From Cannabis sativa (taxonomy: Eukaryota > Streptophyta > Magnoliopsida > Rosales > Cannabaceae): a stretch of DNA of 64,000 nucleotides. The translations under genes and the position numbers were made by a program. The stretch spans positions 71,816,600-71,880,599 of the forward strand of contig NC_083602.1 of the NCBI RefSeq assembly GCF_029168945.1, written 5' to 3'. This document shows, piece by piece, positions 49,200 to 61,360 of this stretch (within the stretch, counting starts at the first letter, position 1; every line of letters begins with the position of its first letter). The notes below the pieces were generated by a model, which had not been told where the DNA came from, ran no database searches, and worked only from the letters and a program-made list of their open reading frames with translations.

Positions 49200-50716
49200 C
49201 AGGTCAGCTTCCCGTCAACAACTTGTTATTTACAGTATTATTTGACTCGGGAGCTACACGTTCATATGTGGCTACAAGAGTGATTGACCTTTTGGGTAGG
49301 CCTTGTGATATTTTAGAAAGAGGGTTTGGAACCCTAATGCCTAGCGGGGAATTGGTTATCTCTAATAGGCGCATTAGGTCTATGCCAATTAGGATCGAAA
49401 ATAGGGAATTGAGTACTGACCTCATAGAATTGAAATTAACTGAGTTTGATATTATACTGGGAATGGATTTCCTATCCAAGTATTCGGCCAGTATAGATTG
49501 TAGGCGTAAAATGGTGACTTTTCTGCCGGAAGGTGAAGATCCATTTGTTTATGTTGGATCAGTTCAGGGGTCTCGAATCCCGGTTATTTCTGTGCTGAGG
49601 GCTAGGGATTTACTATGCAATGGTTGTGTAGGATTTCTAGCGGTGGTGTTTGACTCCAGCAGACCTGAAACATTTGGGCTTGAGGTAGTCCGGGTGGTGA
49701 AAGATTTTCTTGATGTGTTTCCCGAGGAGTTGACGGGATTGCCGCCACAGCGAGAGATTGACTTTGTAATTGATTTGGCACCTGGAGTCGAACCTGTTTC
49801 TAAAGCTCCATATAGGATGGCTCCAGCAGAACTCAAGGAGCTTAAGTTACAACTTCAAGGGATGCTTGACATTAGGTTTATTCGACCCAGTGTATCGCCC
49901 TGAGAAGCTCCGGTTCTTTTTGTGAAAAAGAAAGATGGTTCCCTCAGAATGTGTATTGATTATCAGGAACTAAATAAGTTGACGATTAAGAACAAGTACC
50001 CGTTGCCCAGGATCGACGATCTGTTCGATCAACTTCAGGGAAAGACAGTGTTTTCGAAGATTGATTTGCGGTCTGGTTATCATCAACTTAGAATTCGGGA
50101 GGAGGACATACCTAAGACTGCTTTTAGAACCAGATATGGGCACTATGAGTTTCTAGTAATGTCGTTCGGATTGACTAATGCTCCTGCGGCCTTTATGGAT
50201 CTCTTGAATAGGGTATTCAAGGATTTCCTCGATAACTGTGTTATAGTGTTTATCGATGACATTCTTGTATACTCTCAGTCAGAAGAGGAGCACGAGCATC
50301 ATCTTCGAATGGTGTTACAGCGACTTAGGGATCACAAGCTGTATGCCAAGTTCAAAAAGTGTGAATTCTGGTTGTCTGAAGTGTCCTTTTTGGGACATAT
50401 TGTTGGAAAGAATGGAATTATGGTTTATCCAAACAAGGTAGAATCAGTGAAGAATTGGCCGAGGCCCAAGTCTGTGACGGAAATTCGAAGTTTTCTCGGA
50501 TTAGCAGGGTATTATCGGCGTTTCGTCGAAGGATTTTCTAAACTTTCTATGCCCCTAACCGAATTGACCAAGAAAAATCAAAGATTTGTGTGGTCAAATA
50601 AGTGTGAGTCAAGCTTTCAGGAGTTGAAGCAACGTTTGATAACAGCTCCGGTGTTAGCTTTGCCATCAGATCAAGAGAAATTCGTTGTTTATTGTGATGC
50701 ATCCAGACAGGGTCTG
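49200..50716 (+). pseudogene. element C pol: protease and reverse transcriptase, start of RNase H
   Basis: Protease LFDSGATRSYV has its Asp at 49244-49246. The RT follows with VSKAPYRMAPAELKELK, a TGA at 49901 where Trp is usual, then [55 protein letters not shown] and the active site [10 protein letters not shown] near 50246-50275. RNase H starts with [12 protein letters not shown]; a one-base loss near 50713-50719 shifts the frame there. Confidence 0.93.
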
Positions 50717-51200
50717 GATGTGTTCTGATGCAAGCTGACAGAGTCATAGCCTATGCCTCTCGTCAATTGAAGGATTATGAGCAGTGTTACCCAACTCATG
50801 ATTTAGAGCTCGCTGCTGTGGTTTTTGCTTTAAAGATATGGCGACATTATCTTTACGGTGAAAAGTGTGAGATTTATACTGATCATAAAAGTCTCAAATA
50901 CTTTTTCACCCAGAAAGATCTGAATATGAGGCAGAGAAGGTGGTTGGAGTTAGTTAAAGACTACGATTGTGAAATACTGTATCATCCCTAGAAAGCCAAT
51001 GTTGTGGCCGATGCTTTAAGCAGAAAAGGTCCCAGTCAAGTGTGTACTACGGTTATGATAGCCCCTCAACTAGCCTCGGAAATGGTTAGTGCAGGGATTG
51101 AGTTCGTGGTCGGGAAATTACATAATTTAACACTCCAATCTGATCTATTGGAGAGAATCAGAAAGGCACAACTGGAAGATCCCGAACTAGTTAAAGTTTG
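50717..51200 (+). pseudogene. element C pol: RNase H and linker
   Basis: RNase H continues with [20 protein letters not shown], the catalytic-region [18 protein letters not shown] and [15 protein letters not shown] at about 50989 falls in the YHP..KAN.VADALSRK segment. A TGA at 51199 follows LEDPELVKV. Both stops precede the integrase. Confidence 0.9.
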
Positions 51201-52575
51201 AGACAAAGTAGTGGTTGGTCGGCCTAAAGGCTTTTCAGTCTCGAGCAGTGGAATGTTGTTATATAAAGCTCGAGTTTGTGTTCCTAGTGTTGATGAGCTT
51301 AAGAAAGAAATACTGGATGAAGCTCACACCACGCCTTATTCGTTGCATCCGGGAACCACCAAGATGTATCAGGATTTGAAACCCTACTTCTGGTGGTATG
51401 GGATGAAAAGAGATGTGGTGGACTACGTGTCCAAGTGTTTAACCTGCCAGCAGATTAAGGCTGAACATCAGAGGCCGGCAGGGTTATTGCAACCTTTAGT
51501 CCTTCCAGAATGGAAGTGGGAGGACATCGCAATAGACTTTGTAACTGGTTTGCCTAGAACTACGGGGATGTATGATTCAGTATGGGTCATCGTGGACAGA
51601 TTCACAAAGTCAGCTCACTTCCTACCAGTGAAAGTTACCTATTCAGTGGATCAGTATGCTGAATTGTATGTGAAGGAGATAGTTCGTCTCCACGGAGCCC
51701 CTAAATCTATTGTGTCAGATAGGGATCCAAAGTTCACATCGAAATTTTGGGTGAGTCTTCAGAAGGCTATGGGTACCAAGTTAAAGTTCAGTACAGCCTT
51801 TCACCCTCAGACTGATGGTCAGTCAGAAAGAACTATCCAGATTTTAGAAGACCTACTGCGAGCCTGTGTCATGGACTTTGAGGGTTCATGGAGTAAGTAC
51901 TTGCCTTTAATTGAATTCTCCTACAACAACAGCTACCAAAGTACAATAGGGATGGCTCCCTATGAGATGTTATATGGTAGAAAATGTCGTTCTCCTATTC
52001 ATTGGGATGAGACAGGAGAAAGGAAGTACCTGGGTCCAGAGTTAGTGCAGAGGACCAATGAAGCTATTGATAAGATCAAGGCTCGGATGCTTGCTTCTCA
52101 AAGCAGGCAGAAAAGTTATGCTGATCTGAAGCGCAGAGATGTTACATTTCAGGCAGGGGAACATGTTTTCCTGCAGGTTTCACCAATGAAGGGTATTAGG
52201 CGCTTCGGGAAGAAGGGTAAGTTAAGCCCTAGGTTCATTGGGCCATTTCAGATACTCGAGAAGGTCGGACAGGTAGCGTATCGGCTAGCCTTACCACCAG
52301 CATTATCAGCTGTTCATGACGTATTTCACATCTCTATGTTAAGGAAATACGTGTCGGACCCGACTCATGTCTTGAGTTATGAAGCCCTTGAAGTACAACC
52401 AGACTTATCCTATGAAGAGCGACCTGTTCAGATATTGGATAGAAAAGAAAAAGTTCTTCGGAACAAGACTATTGCACTGGTTAAGGTGCTCTGGAGGAAC
52501 AGTAAGGTGGAAGAAGCCACCTGGGAATTGGAGTCAGATATGAGGACTCAACATCCAGAGCTATTGAGGTTAAGT
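51201..52575 (+). pseudogene. element C pol: integrase and chromodomain
   Basis: Zinc-binding H2C2 (HPGTTKMYQDLKPYFWWYGM, then KCLTCQQ) is near 51345-51450. Catalytic residues: Asp in WEDIAIDFVTGLP (51535), Asp in SIVSDRDPKF (51718), Glu in HPQTDGQSERTIQ (about 51826). The frame is open throughout. A C-terminal chromodomain-like module, RPVQILDRKEKVLRNKT and WRNSKVEEATWELE, ends near HPELLRL, just before an inserted LTR. Chromodomains steer integration to marked heterochromatin. The residue order fits Tekay. Confidence 0.92.
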
Positions 52576-54474
52576 TGGTGGAAATTATTTTACCAGGATC
52601 TTAGATCTACTCACAAGTATGTTTATTAACATCCTAAATAAGAACTTTCTAAAACGATAAATTAAACACATATAAAGTTTAAGAAACCTTACATTGGGTG
52701 CAGCGGAATAATATGACTCCTTCCGTTCAGATATCTAGCCTTTGATTCCTTTCTGTAGCAGAGCATTATCAATATCTGAACCTGGATCTCTTTCTCTGAA
52801 TCTTTGATGCTGAAACTCCTTTGCTGATGATCTTTCTTCACGATCTTCCTCACTATGATTGAGGTATCACTTGCTGTGTGTGGGCACTACTCATACACTA
52901 AGGATTTCAAAATTCAAGAGGGAAGAGAAAGAAGAAGTGGCAGCTAAAGATAGGGAGAGAGAAAGGCTCAGGTTTTTCTCTGAAGGAAAAATAAAAAAAT
53001 TTTAAGTGTAATTTTCCTGAAGCCTTCACTATCTATTTATAGCATTCCACTAGGGTTAGGTTTGAATTATTTGGCATTAAAATAATGAAAATGTCAGTTT
53101 AAATTTCCTACAAAAGTGGCTGGCCCTATACTAGTGGATTTGGGCCTCACTTTTTGCAATTTTGCAGTTTTACCTTTTCTGCATCTGATTTTCTCAAAAA
53201 ACGCCAATTTTCTAATTCAACCATTTAAATGCCAATTCTAACTATTTAATAACTATAAACAATTATTAAATAATATTGTCATTTATCATATTTATTAATT
53301 GAACCATACAAAGTATCATAATTAACAAATATGCCCCTATAAACTCTTTCTTTACAATTTCGCCCTTACTTAGTGAAAAATTCACAAATAGACATAGTCT
53401 AATTTGAGAATTATAATTGATTAATCAAAACCAATTACATGAGTCTTACAAGCAATATTATCTCAACTAGTGGGGGGACCATGGGTCTATATAACCGAGC
53501 TTCCAATAAGTAGATCAAGAATTTAGCACTAAAATTCACTAACTTATTAATTCTTCGTTGAATCCACGCATAGAACTTAGAATTGCACTCTCAGTATATA
53601 GAATGCTCTATATGTTCCACCATATAGACACATCATTAGTTATCCATTGTTATAATCCTAATGTGATCAATTATCCTCTATATGAATGATCTACACAGTA
53701 AAGGGATTAAATTACCGTAACACCCTACTATGTATTTTATCCTTAAAACACTTGACCCCGTATAAATGATATTTCAGCTTATGTAAAATGAGATCTCCAC
53801 CATTTATTTTCGTTTGGTCAAGCTCGAAGGAGATCACCCTTTGCTTACTATTCGCCAGATAGAAGCTATAGATTCCATGTTTATGCTAGCGCTCCCACTC
53901 AATTGCACTACCGTGTTCCCAAAATGTATGTATCACCCTGACCTAAAAGTAGGCTTAACTAACAAATCAAAGAACACGAATAGCCTTTCAAGATTGAGCC
54001 TAATCATAACAGGATTAAGATCATTTGATCTAGGATCAACTTGGCGATATTGACTTGAATAGATTCTACGGTAAGTTTAATTAAATCTAAGTCAAAGTTC
54101 AATATCGGTCCCTTCCGATGCATACTCCATGCATCCAACCTGAGCTTTACTTTAACCAATGTTCTGGAAAGAACATAGTATTTCTCCAAATACAAGTAAA
54201 CTCTTGTTGTAGATTATCATATCAGTAAAACCCTATGTCTGATAAATCTAGGAAACTTTATTCACACAGTCATGTTTACTTTCTAATTTTTTGACGGCAC
54301 AATAAACAGGATCAAGTATGTGAAAAGGGTTTCAGATGAATTTATACATTATGTACATATAATCATGAATTAAATCATGTGAACCATGCAACATTAAATG
54401 TTATTTCTGATCTATATTAATAAGTAAATCTGATTATATTGAAATGAGTTTTATTTAGGGCATAAAACCCAACA
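52576..54474 (-). mobile_element. family-A solo LTR inside element C
   Basis: TGGTGGAAATTATTTTACC (third base T to G) to CATAAAACCCAACA, 1899 bp. Element C resumes at GATTTTGGGGACGAAATCC, the usual end of Tekay pol. Flanks TAAGT and GATTT do not match, so no TSD is seen. Confidence 0.9.
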
Positions 54475-54499
54475 GATTTTGGGGACGAAATCCTTTTAA

Positions 54500-54511
54500 C
54501 GGGGGGATAAT
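54500..54511 (+). promoter_or_regulatory. polypurine tract of element C
   Basis: CGGGGGGATAAT directly before the 3' LTR's TGTAATGACC. Confidence 0.85.
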
Positions 54512-56591
54512 TGTAATGACCGTTATAGTAATGTGGATTAGTAAAGGCAATTAGCACTAATTTTTATTATTTTATTATTATTTATGAATTAATTTAATTG
54601 TGGACCCCAATATTTAGAAATAAATATTAGAATTATAATTTCTCAATGCCGGAGATTTTATTAAACTCTAGGGGTATTATTTAGCTTATATGTGAAATAT
54701 GTTAATTTTGTAATTTTTGCTTGGCGACAACGGAAAATGCGATGGATGGCTAAATTGATCACATGGGTAAGTTTAGAACTCTATTTCATAGTGGGAAATA
54801 TTTTAGAGAAAATAAATTATCGGGATTGAGCGGGGTTATGGATTTTGACCATTTTACCCCTAGCTTTAGAAATACCTAAGTTATATATTTAAGGGCATTT
54901 TAGTCATTTGCTAATAAATGGAATAGGTGGCTGTCCCTTTAGTTGACACCTAGCATATTAAGTTAGAAAGAGTTAAGTTGATTAACTCATTTTTATTTGA
55001 AAAATAAAGGAAATTAAAAGAAAAATCAAATCCTCTTGAACTCTCTCTTTCTTGCTTTCGGCTGGGACAAACCAAGGACCAAAACCAGAATTTTCTTCTC
55101 TTTTCTTTGGGATTAAGCAAAGATTCAAAGCAATTTCAAGTGAGGTAAAACCCTAGACCTTTGGTTGTTGTTTTTTTTTTAAGCTTTTAGTTAGGTTGAA
55201 TATGTGATTCTTGGTGTTTGGAGCTGTTAGGTTTTAAAATGTTTGGGGTTCAATTTCTGGGGTTAGTTTGAGTTAATTTAAGTTCCTAGCAGCTGATATT
55301 GTTGATTGAGTTGAGCTTTGTGCAACCTTGAGCTTTGAATTCAAAGCTTTGGTCTTTAATGGCAAGTTGAGTATTGTTGGTTTGTTCTGTGATTTATTGG
55401 TTGGAAATGGATGTTTATGCATTGTATAGGTATACTGGAGAGTTTGGTAAGGTTTGGGATTGAATTGAATTAAGGGGGATGTTTTTTGTGTTCCCAGCAC
55501 AGAATCGGTCGACCGGTTCTGGGGGACCAGTGGCAACTGGTCGACCGGTTGGTGACCCAGAACCGGATTGCCGGTTGGGAACCGGTCTGCCTGTTGGGGG
55601 AAATTCCAGAACCCTAGTTTTGGCCAATTTTGAGATATTTAGGGTATTACCATGAGGTTTATCGATAGGGAAACTTTTAGTTTCAAGTTTAAGTCCCGGA
55701 AAGTGATTTAGCGAGTCACTCATCTGTATTACTATTATTGTGATTAGGGCGTCCATCTAGCACGTGAATTCCGTTCAGGTCGGCCAGCACACTTGAATTC
55801 GGAAAACAGGTAAGAACTGTGTATAATGTATGATGTTATCATCTGAATGTGTGTATATGTGTTTATATATGCATGCTTGAATTATGTTAAACACTACCAA
55901 CACTTGTATGAATAAGTTATAGAGTGCATTGGTATAGTGATTATTGTGATTGTGAGTACGATACAGTGATACCACCACAAGCATGGAAAAATGCTAAGGT
56001 GTGTGGTACATCACTCAGTGTTACTCAGTGATCGGGATAAACCCTACCAACACTCGTACAGTGAGGTACGATGTGTATGTTGTATAGTGGTTGTACCCTG
56101 GTATTGAACGTTCATACTCATCTGTTAAGCTCTGTAAATAGGTGTATGGGCGCCTATTTATAGGTCGGAAATTATATGGTATGTTATATGCATTTCTTAC
56201 TGAGTCTGTTGGCTCACAGTTTCTGCTTCCATGTGTAGGTAAAGGAAAGGCGAAGGCTGAACAAGAATGAACCTGAGCTCGGGTGAGATTGTACATGTCA
56301 AGCGGTTTTACGGACTCGGAGTGTCTGGCCTCGGGACATCTGGGAGTTGTATTTTGAAAGTCGCTGTGCGACCTAGAACTTGTGTATTTTGAATGTATAG
56401 TTTGAAAAGTAAATTTTACAAAGTTTAAAAACGGGATCCCGGAATTTGTAATTATTATATTATATTGCAAAGTTTAATATTTAAAGCAAAAGTTTTAATT
56501 TGACACGTTTTTCGAGAAATTTCTTTGATTAGCAAAGATTACACAATAATTGAAAAAGCACTGTAGCGTGCCTTAGCATTAGGGCGTTACA
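54512..56591 (+). repeat. 3' LTR of element C
   Basis: TGTAATGACCGTTA to AGGGCGTTACA, 2080 bp, followed by TSD ATCCT. It differs from the 5' LTR mainly by scattered single bases, and by a short block near 56303-56325. Confidence 0.95.
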
Positions 56592-57559
56592 ATCCTTTAC
56601 TTACTATTCGCCAGATAGAAGCTATAGATTCCGTGGTTATGTTAGAACTCCCACTCAATTGCACTACCGTGTTCCCAAAATGTACGTATCACCCTGACCT
56701 AAAAGTAGGCTTAACTAACAAATCAAAGAACACGAATAGCCTCTTGAGATTGAACCTAATCATAATAGGATTAAGATCATTTGATCTAGGATCAACTAGG
56801 CGATATTGACTTGAATAGATATTACGGTAAGTTTAATAAATCTAAGTCAAAGTTCAATACCGGTCCCTTCCGATGCATACTCCATGCATCCAACCTGAGC
56901 TTTACTTTAACCAATGCTCTGGAAAGAACATAGCAGTTCTCCAAATGCAAGTAAACTCTGTTGTAGATTATCATATCAGTAAAACCCTCTGTCTGATAAA
57001 TCTAGGAAACTTTATTCACATAGTCATGTTTACTTTCCAATGTGTTGACAGCACAATAAACAGGATCAAGTATGTGAAAAGGGTTTCAAATGAATTCATA
57101 CATTATGTACATATAATCATGAAATAAATCATGTGAACCATGCAACATTAAATGTTATTTCTGATCTATATTAATAAGTAAATTTGATTATATTGAAATG
57201 AGTTTTATTTAGGGCATAAAATCCAACAGAAACTGGTACTGAAAACAGTTTTTTCGTAGTTACAGAATACAACTCTGTAACTCCAGAGAAACCCAGAAAA
57301 ACAAACAGTGCATAAAAGTAAAAACACACAAGATTTTTGTACGTGGTTTCAACAATCCTTTCAGATTGTTACTAGTCCACGGGGCCACGCCCAGAGATAA
57401 GATTCATTAGATCGGTATCAAAAATACAAAGTAATTGACTTATGCATAAATAGACTCCCTCTTATTGTATGCCGCAAGCTTGATGTATTCCACCTACTAA
57501 CCAAACCTTGATAAAACTCCAAGTGCTCGAACTCCCTTCGATCACCTTGAAGAGTGCTT

Positions 57560-57780
57560 GAATCCTCCCGATTCAAGGCTTAAAGGCTATCTCCCGAAAG
57601 CCTATACAACCATCTCCTGAAGGGTGTGTGCTTGTATCATCGCGATGCAAGACTTCAAAAGTAATCTCCCGAAAGCTTGTAAAACCCTTCTCCCGAAGGT
57701 GTGCTTGTATCCTCCCGATGCAAGACTTCAAAAGCAATCTCCTGAAAGCTTGTAAATATCTTCTCCCAAAGGTGCACTGA
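57560..57780 (-). repeat. CTCCCGA repeat array in B's 5' LTR
   Basis: Second copy of the 73-bp array described in the 3' LTR, with a few changes such as CTCCTGA and ATCGCGA. Confidence 0.75.
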
Positions 57781-58379
57781 TGTTCTTCTTCGTTGTAGAC
57801 TTGAATACAGACTCAAGACAATACAAACAACAAATAAACAGAGTAAGAGTAGAACAACTCTTCTCTACATAACAAAGACACTCTTTCCTAAAGATTTGAA
57901 AGTGAATGAAAGAGATACAAAACCTAGCTGCTATAAGATGTATTTATAATGAATATACATCTTATTGACAGCTTACATTCGGTCTGAACAAGACCTCAGC
58001 CCACTAGAAACTTCCCTAAAATAATTCTTCAATCAATCCAAGAATTTCCGTTTCTGTACCTACAGAATCGTGGGCAGTAACTACAAGTTTCCTTTTATAA
58101 AAAAGGAAAGTTCAGCTCCGGTTTTCTCTTCAAGAAATCTGATCTAAGAAAATAGGAAACTCAACACAAGATCAGATTCAACAGCTGGTTAGATAAAAAA
58201 GAAATGGGTAACCAAACTTACCATTTTTACCTTTTTTCCAAAAATAGGAAAGCTAGACAACTTTCCTTTCAAGTTTGAATACACAAAATAGGAAACCATA
58301 TTAAACACATACCAGCCGAAATTAATAGGAAATAATAAAATATTTTTGTCAATTAAATATGCCAAAAATGGAAGTAACA

Positions 58380-58794
58380 ATCTCCCCCTTTGGCACTTTG
58401 ATTGACAAAACATTTTATTATGAGAAAACCTGCATCAAGTGTTAGAAACCAAAGCAAATAACTTCTTAAAGATAAAAGAGTATAGAAAATACTCCCCCTG
58501 CATGAAAGCACTCTAACACATAAAACAAAGAACTTTTTTTAGACGGAAAAGCTTACAAACCGAAAACACAACTTTTTAAACGGAAAAGTGTTAAACCACA
58601 AACAAACAACTCCTCTTAAAACCAAGGGTCTAGAGTTATAACATAGAATCCAAACAATGAATCCAAAAAATAATACTACTCCCCCTTTTTGTCTATCAAG
58701 GAGCCAAAGATAACAAAAACAAACATGGACAAGGTCATAAGTTCAAGCATACATTACTAAAAAGCAAGAGGTAAGAGATTGAACCACTTATTCA
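58380..58794 (-). promoter_or_regulatory. polypurine-rich 3' region of a second element-B copy
   Basis: On the minus strand the LTR at 58379 is directly preceded by AAAGGGGGAGAT. Two more G-runs of the type AGGGGGAG lie at about 58494 and 58680. Several polypurine blocks before the 3' LTR are a known Sirevirus trait. The region is the 3' end of an element lying to the right. Confidence 0.7.
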
Positions 58795-58850
58795 TCATCA
58801 TTGGGTCGGAAGTATTTCATGATGTTGTCCATCTTCCTAAGAAGCAATTC
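58795..58850 (-). pseudogene. last codons of a second copy of the B extra gene
   Basis: Minus strand encodes LLRKMDNIMKYFRPNDDE and a stop, matching the end of the 30389 gene with one residue difference. Homology stops at AAGAAGCAA near 58849. The rest of this copy is absent. Confidence 0.9.
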
Positions 58851-59458
58851 TATATTTATAGTGGAGTAATCATGGAATTAATAAATAAGAGGTTATTTGG
58901 TTGATGAGACTCAATAAATAATCTAATTTAATGGAGCTTAGAACTATAGGTCCATGGTCCCCAAATTGCCACCTTGAAACACTATCAAGAGTATGGATAA
59001 AGAGTTGTATAAAGATATTCAAAAAAAATCTATTTTGAATTGGCAAAACAGTAATTATTTATTTTTTTAATAAATAAATAATTTTTTCAAATTAATTAAA
59101 TAGGAAAAAAGACAATAATTCTTAAGACAAAATTTGTTGAGACAAGATTTGTCAAGAAAAAAGTTATTAGAACAAATATATCAACCTTGTCCTAAAAGAC
59201 GGTGGTAGGCGCCTTGTTCCTGTCCCTATTAGATTTGTCTTTTTGGGTTAATTAATTCAATTAGATAAATATCTAATTTGAAAATAAGTTAAAGATATTT
59301 CAAGGTTGTTGAGATATTCTTTCATGTAGTTGAGAGATTCCATCATAAATATCAGTAACCGAATTTAGTTATAAATATTCATTTATTTAAACATTTAAAT
59401 AATAATTTAATTAAAAGGATTTAACTACTATAAATAGGAGTCTAATTTGAGAAATAAG
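58851..59458. other. unassigned AT-rich DNA
   Basis: No coding frame with a domain. CTATAAATAGGAG near 59429 is TATA-like and AACTATAGGTCCATGGTCCCC near 58943 faintly recalls family-A LTRs, so an old LTR piece is possible. Confidence 0.4.
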
Positions 59459-61346
59459 TGTTGGGTTTTGTGCCCTAAATAAAACCCTTTACAATCTGAT
59501 TAGTTATCAATATAAGAAATTTGAAGTGATTTATGTTTGCATGAATTTTACATGCTTATGGTTTAATATGTTTATTATGTTTATACACAAAATCTGTTAA
59601 GTCCAGATCATATATTTATTCACAATTACAGTATTGTCAACACAGTGGAATGTGATTGTGATTATATGAATCAAAAGACTAAGTCCCTGTTTTATCAGTG
59701 TTTTGGATTTACACTGATGTGATAATCAGCGATGATGTGTACTTACACTTGGAGTAAGTGTAATGTTCTTTCCAGGACATTGGTAAAGTATACTAGTTTC
59801 GAATGTCTGGAGTATACATTGGACTGGACCGATATTGAACTTAGTTAAGATATTATAAACTTACCGTTATATCTTTCCAAGTCAATATCAGTAGTTTATC
59901 TTAAGATTAAAAGAATCTAAATCCTGATATGCTTAGGCTCAACTCAGGAGTGCTATTCATGTTCTTTGATTTATTAGTTAAGCCTACTTTTGGGTCAAGG
60001 TGATACGTATATTTTAGGAACATGATAGTATGATTGAGTGGGAGTGCTGAACATAAATATGGAATCTATAGCTTCTACTGGTGTATAGAAGTCAAGTGAT
60101 GATTCCCTTCGAGCTTAGCTAAATAGAAGTAAATGGATGAGCTCTTGTTTAAGTGACTAATTCTTAGATCACTAAACATCATTTACAGTTAGCTAAGTGT
60201 TTTAAGGGGTAAAATACGTTGACGGGTGAGAACAGTAAAATTATCTCATCTTGATGTAAATCATCTATATAGAGGATCTTTGATCACAATAAGATTATAA
60301 AAATGGTTAAATGAGATGCATATCTATATCGTGGAACATATAATATGCTCTATATAAGTCTGAGAGTGCAATTATAAGTTCTAAGAGTGGATTCAACGAG
60401 GAATTAATAAGTAGGGATTTACTTAGTAAATTCGGTTCACTTATTGGAAGCTCAGCATATAGATCCATGGTGCCCATTCTAGTTGAGACTATACTGCTTG
60501 TAAGACTCAATATTTGATTTGTGATTAATCAATTATAATTCTAAAGTTAGACTATGTCTAATTTGTGAATTTTCACTAAGCAGGGGTGAAATTGTAAAGA
60601 AAAGAGATTCTAGGTTTATTTATTAACTAAGAGACTCTATATGTCTAATTAATAAATTAAATGACAATATTATTTAATAATCTATTTTAGTTATTAAATA
60701 ATTAGTTTTGGCATTTAAAAGGTTAGAATTGGAAAATTGGCGTTTTTGAGAAAATAGAAATAAAAATTGTGAAAACTGCAAAATCCAAGTGAGGCCCATT
60801 AACACCTTGGCCGGCCACTTAAGCAGCTTTTTCCAATTGATATATTCATTATTTTAATGCCAAAAAATTGCTAACCTAAACCTAGTAGTTGCCTATAAAT
60901 AGAAAGTGATGGCTCAGTTAAATAACAAGTTTTACAAGTTTTTCAAGCCTTCTGTCAGAAAATTGCTTTTTCAAAAAAACTGAGCCTTTCACTTCTCTCT
61001 CTATAGCCGACCCTATACCTCTCTCTTTTCCTCTTTATAATTCCGAACCTTAGTGATAGAGTAGTGCCCACACACAGCAAGTGGTACCTCAATCATAGAT
61101 TGGAAGACTGTAAAGGATCACACACAAAGAGAAGGACATTCGGGCTTAGATCTTGATAATACTCTGCGATAGAAAGGATACAAGGGTTAGAGATCTAAGT
61201 GGAAATAGACATTATTTCGCTGCAACCAATGTAAGGTTTTCTTAACTTTATATGTGTTTAATTATCTTTTTAGTAAGTTCATATTTAGGATGTTAAACAA
61301 CATACTTGTGAGTAGATCTAAGATCCTGGTAAAATAAATTCCAACA
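59459..61346 (+). repeat. 5' LTR of A3
   Basis: TGTTGGGTTTTGTGCCC to AAATTCCAACA, 1888 bp, TATA box near 60892. It is clearly divergent from the other family-A LTRs. Confidence 0.88.
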
Positions 61347-61348
61347 AC

Positions 61349-61360
61349 TGGTATCAGAGC
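61349..61360 (+). promoter_or_regulatory. primer binding site of A3
   Basis: Canonical TGGTATCAGAGC two bases after the LTR, followed by CATGGT as in A1 and A2. Confidence 0.95.

Larger units (their letters stand above)
45612..56591 (+). mobile_element. element C: Ty3/gypsy chromovirus (Tekay/Del-like)
   Basis: Both LTRs (45612-47683 and 54512-56591), primer site, gag-pol and polypurine tract are present, with TSD ATCCT at 45607-45611 and 56592-56596. Pol order is protease, RT, RNase H, integrase, chromodomain, so it is a chromovirus; wording of the motifs suggests Tekay/Del. It carries several in-frame stops, a frameshift and a family-A solo LTR after the chromodomain. The LTRs look highly similar by eye. 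Confidence 0.95.
44352..57228 (-). mobile_element. family-A solo LTR in B's 5' LTR, itself split by element C
   Basis: TGTTGGAAATTATTTTACC at 44352 runs to 45611, and resumes at 56597 to end AAAATCCAACA at 57228. Joined length is about 1.89 kb, the family size, with TSD GAAAC. Minus orientation. Confidence 0.92.
16579..58379 (-). mobile_element. element B: Sirevirus-like Ty1/copia retrotransposon, heavily interrupted
   Basis: Minus-strand order is 5' LTR (44279-58379, interrupted), primer site (44265-44276), gag with two zinc knuckles, protease, integrase, reverse transcriptase, RNase H, an extra gene (32051-30389) and a truncated 3' LTR (16579-17476). An ORF between pol and the 3' LTR, several polypurine blocks and RT motifs such as IYVDDIVFGS and KEFEMSMVGEL point to the Sirevirus (SIRE) lineage. 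Own parts are 16579-17476, 30338-34515, 36435-39234, 43116-44351 and 57229-58379; the rest is later insertion. The right side lacks the ATTAC of the left. Confidence 0.8.
44279..58379 (-). repeat. 5' LTR of element B (1.2 kb), split by a 12.9-kb nest
   Basis: TGAAATTCCG at 44279 continues to 44351, resumes at 57234 (TGGTACTGAAAACAG) and ends GGAAGTAACA at 58379. Without the nest it is about 1.22 kb. TSD GAAAC marks the break (44347-44351, 57229-57233). Confidence 0.9.
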
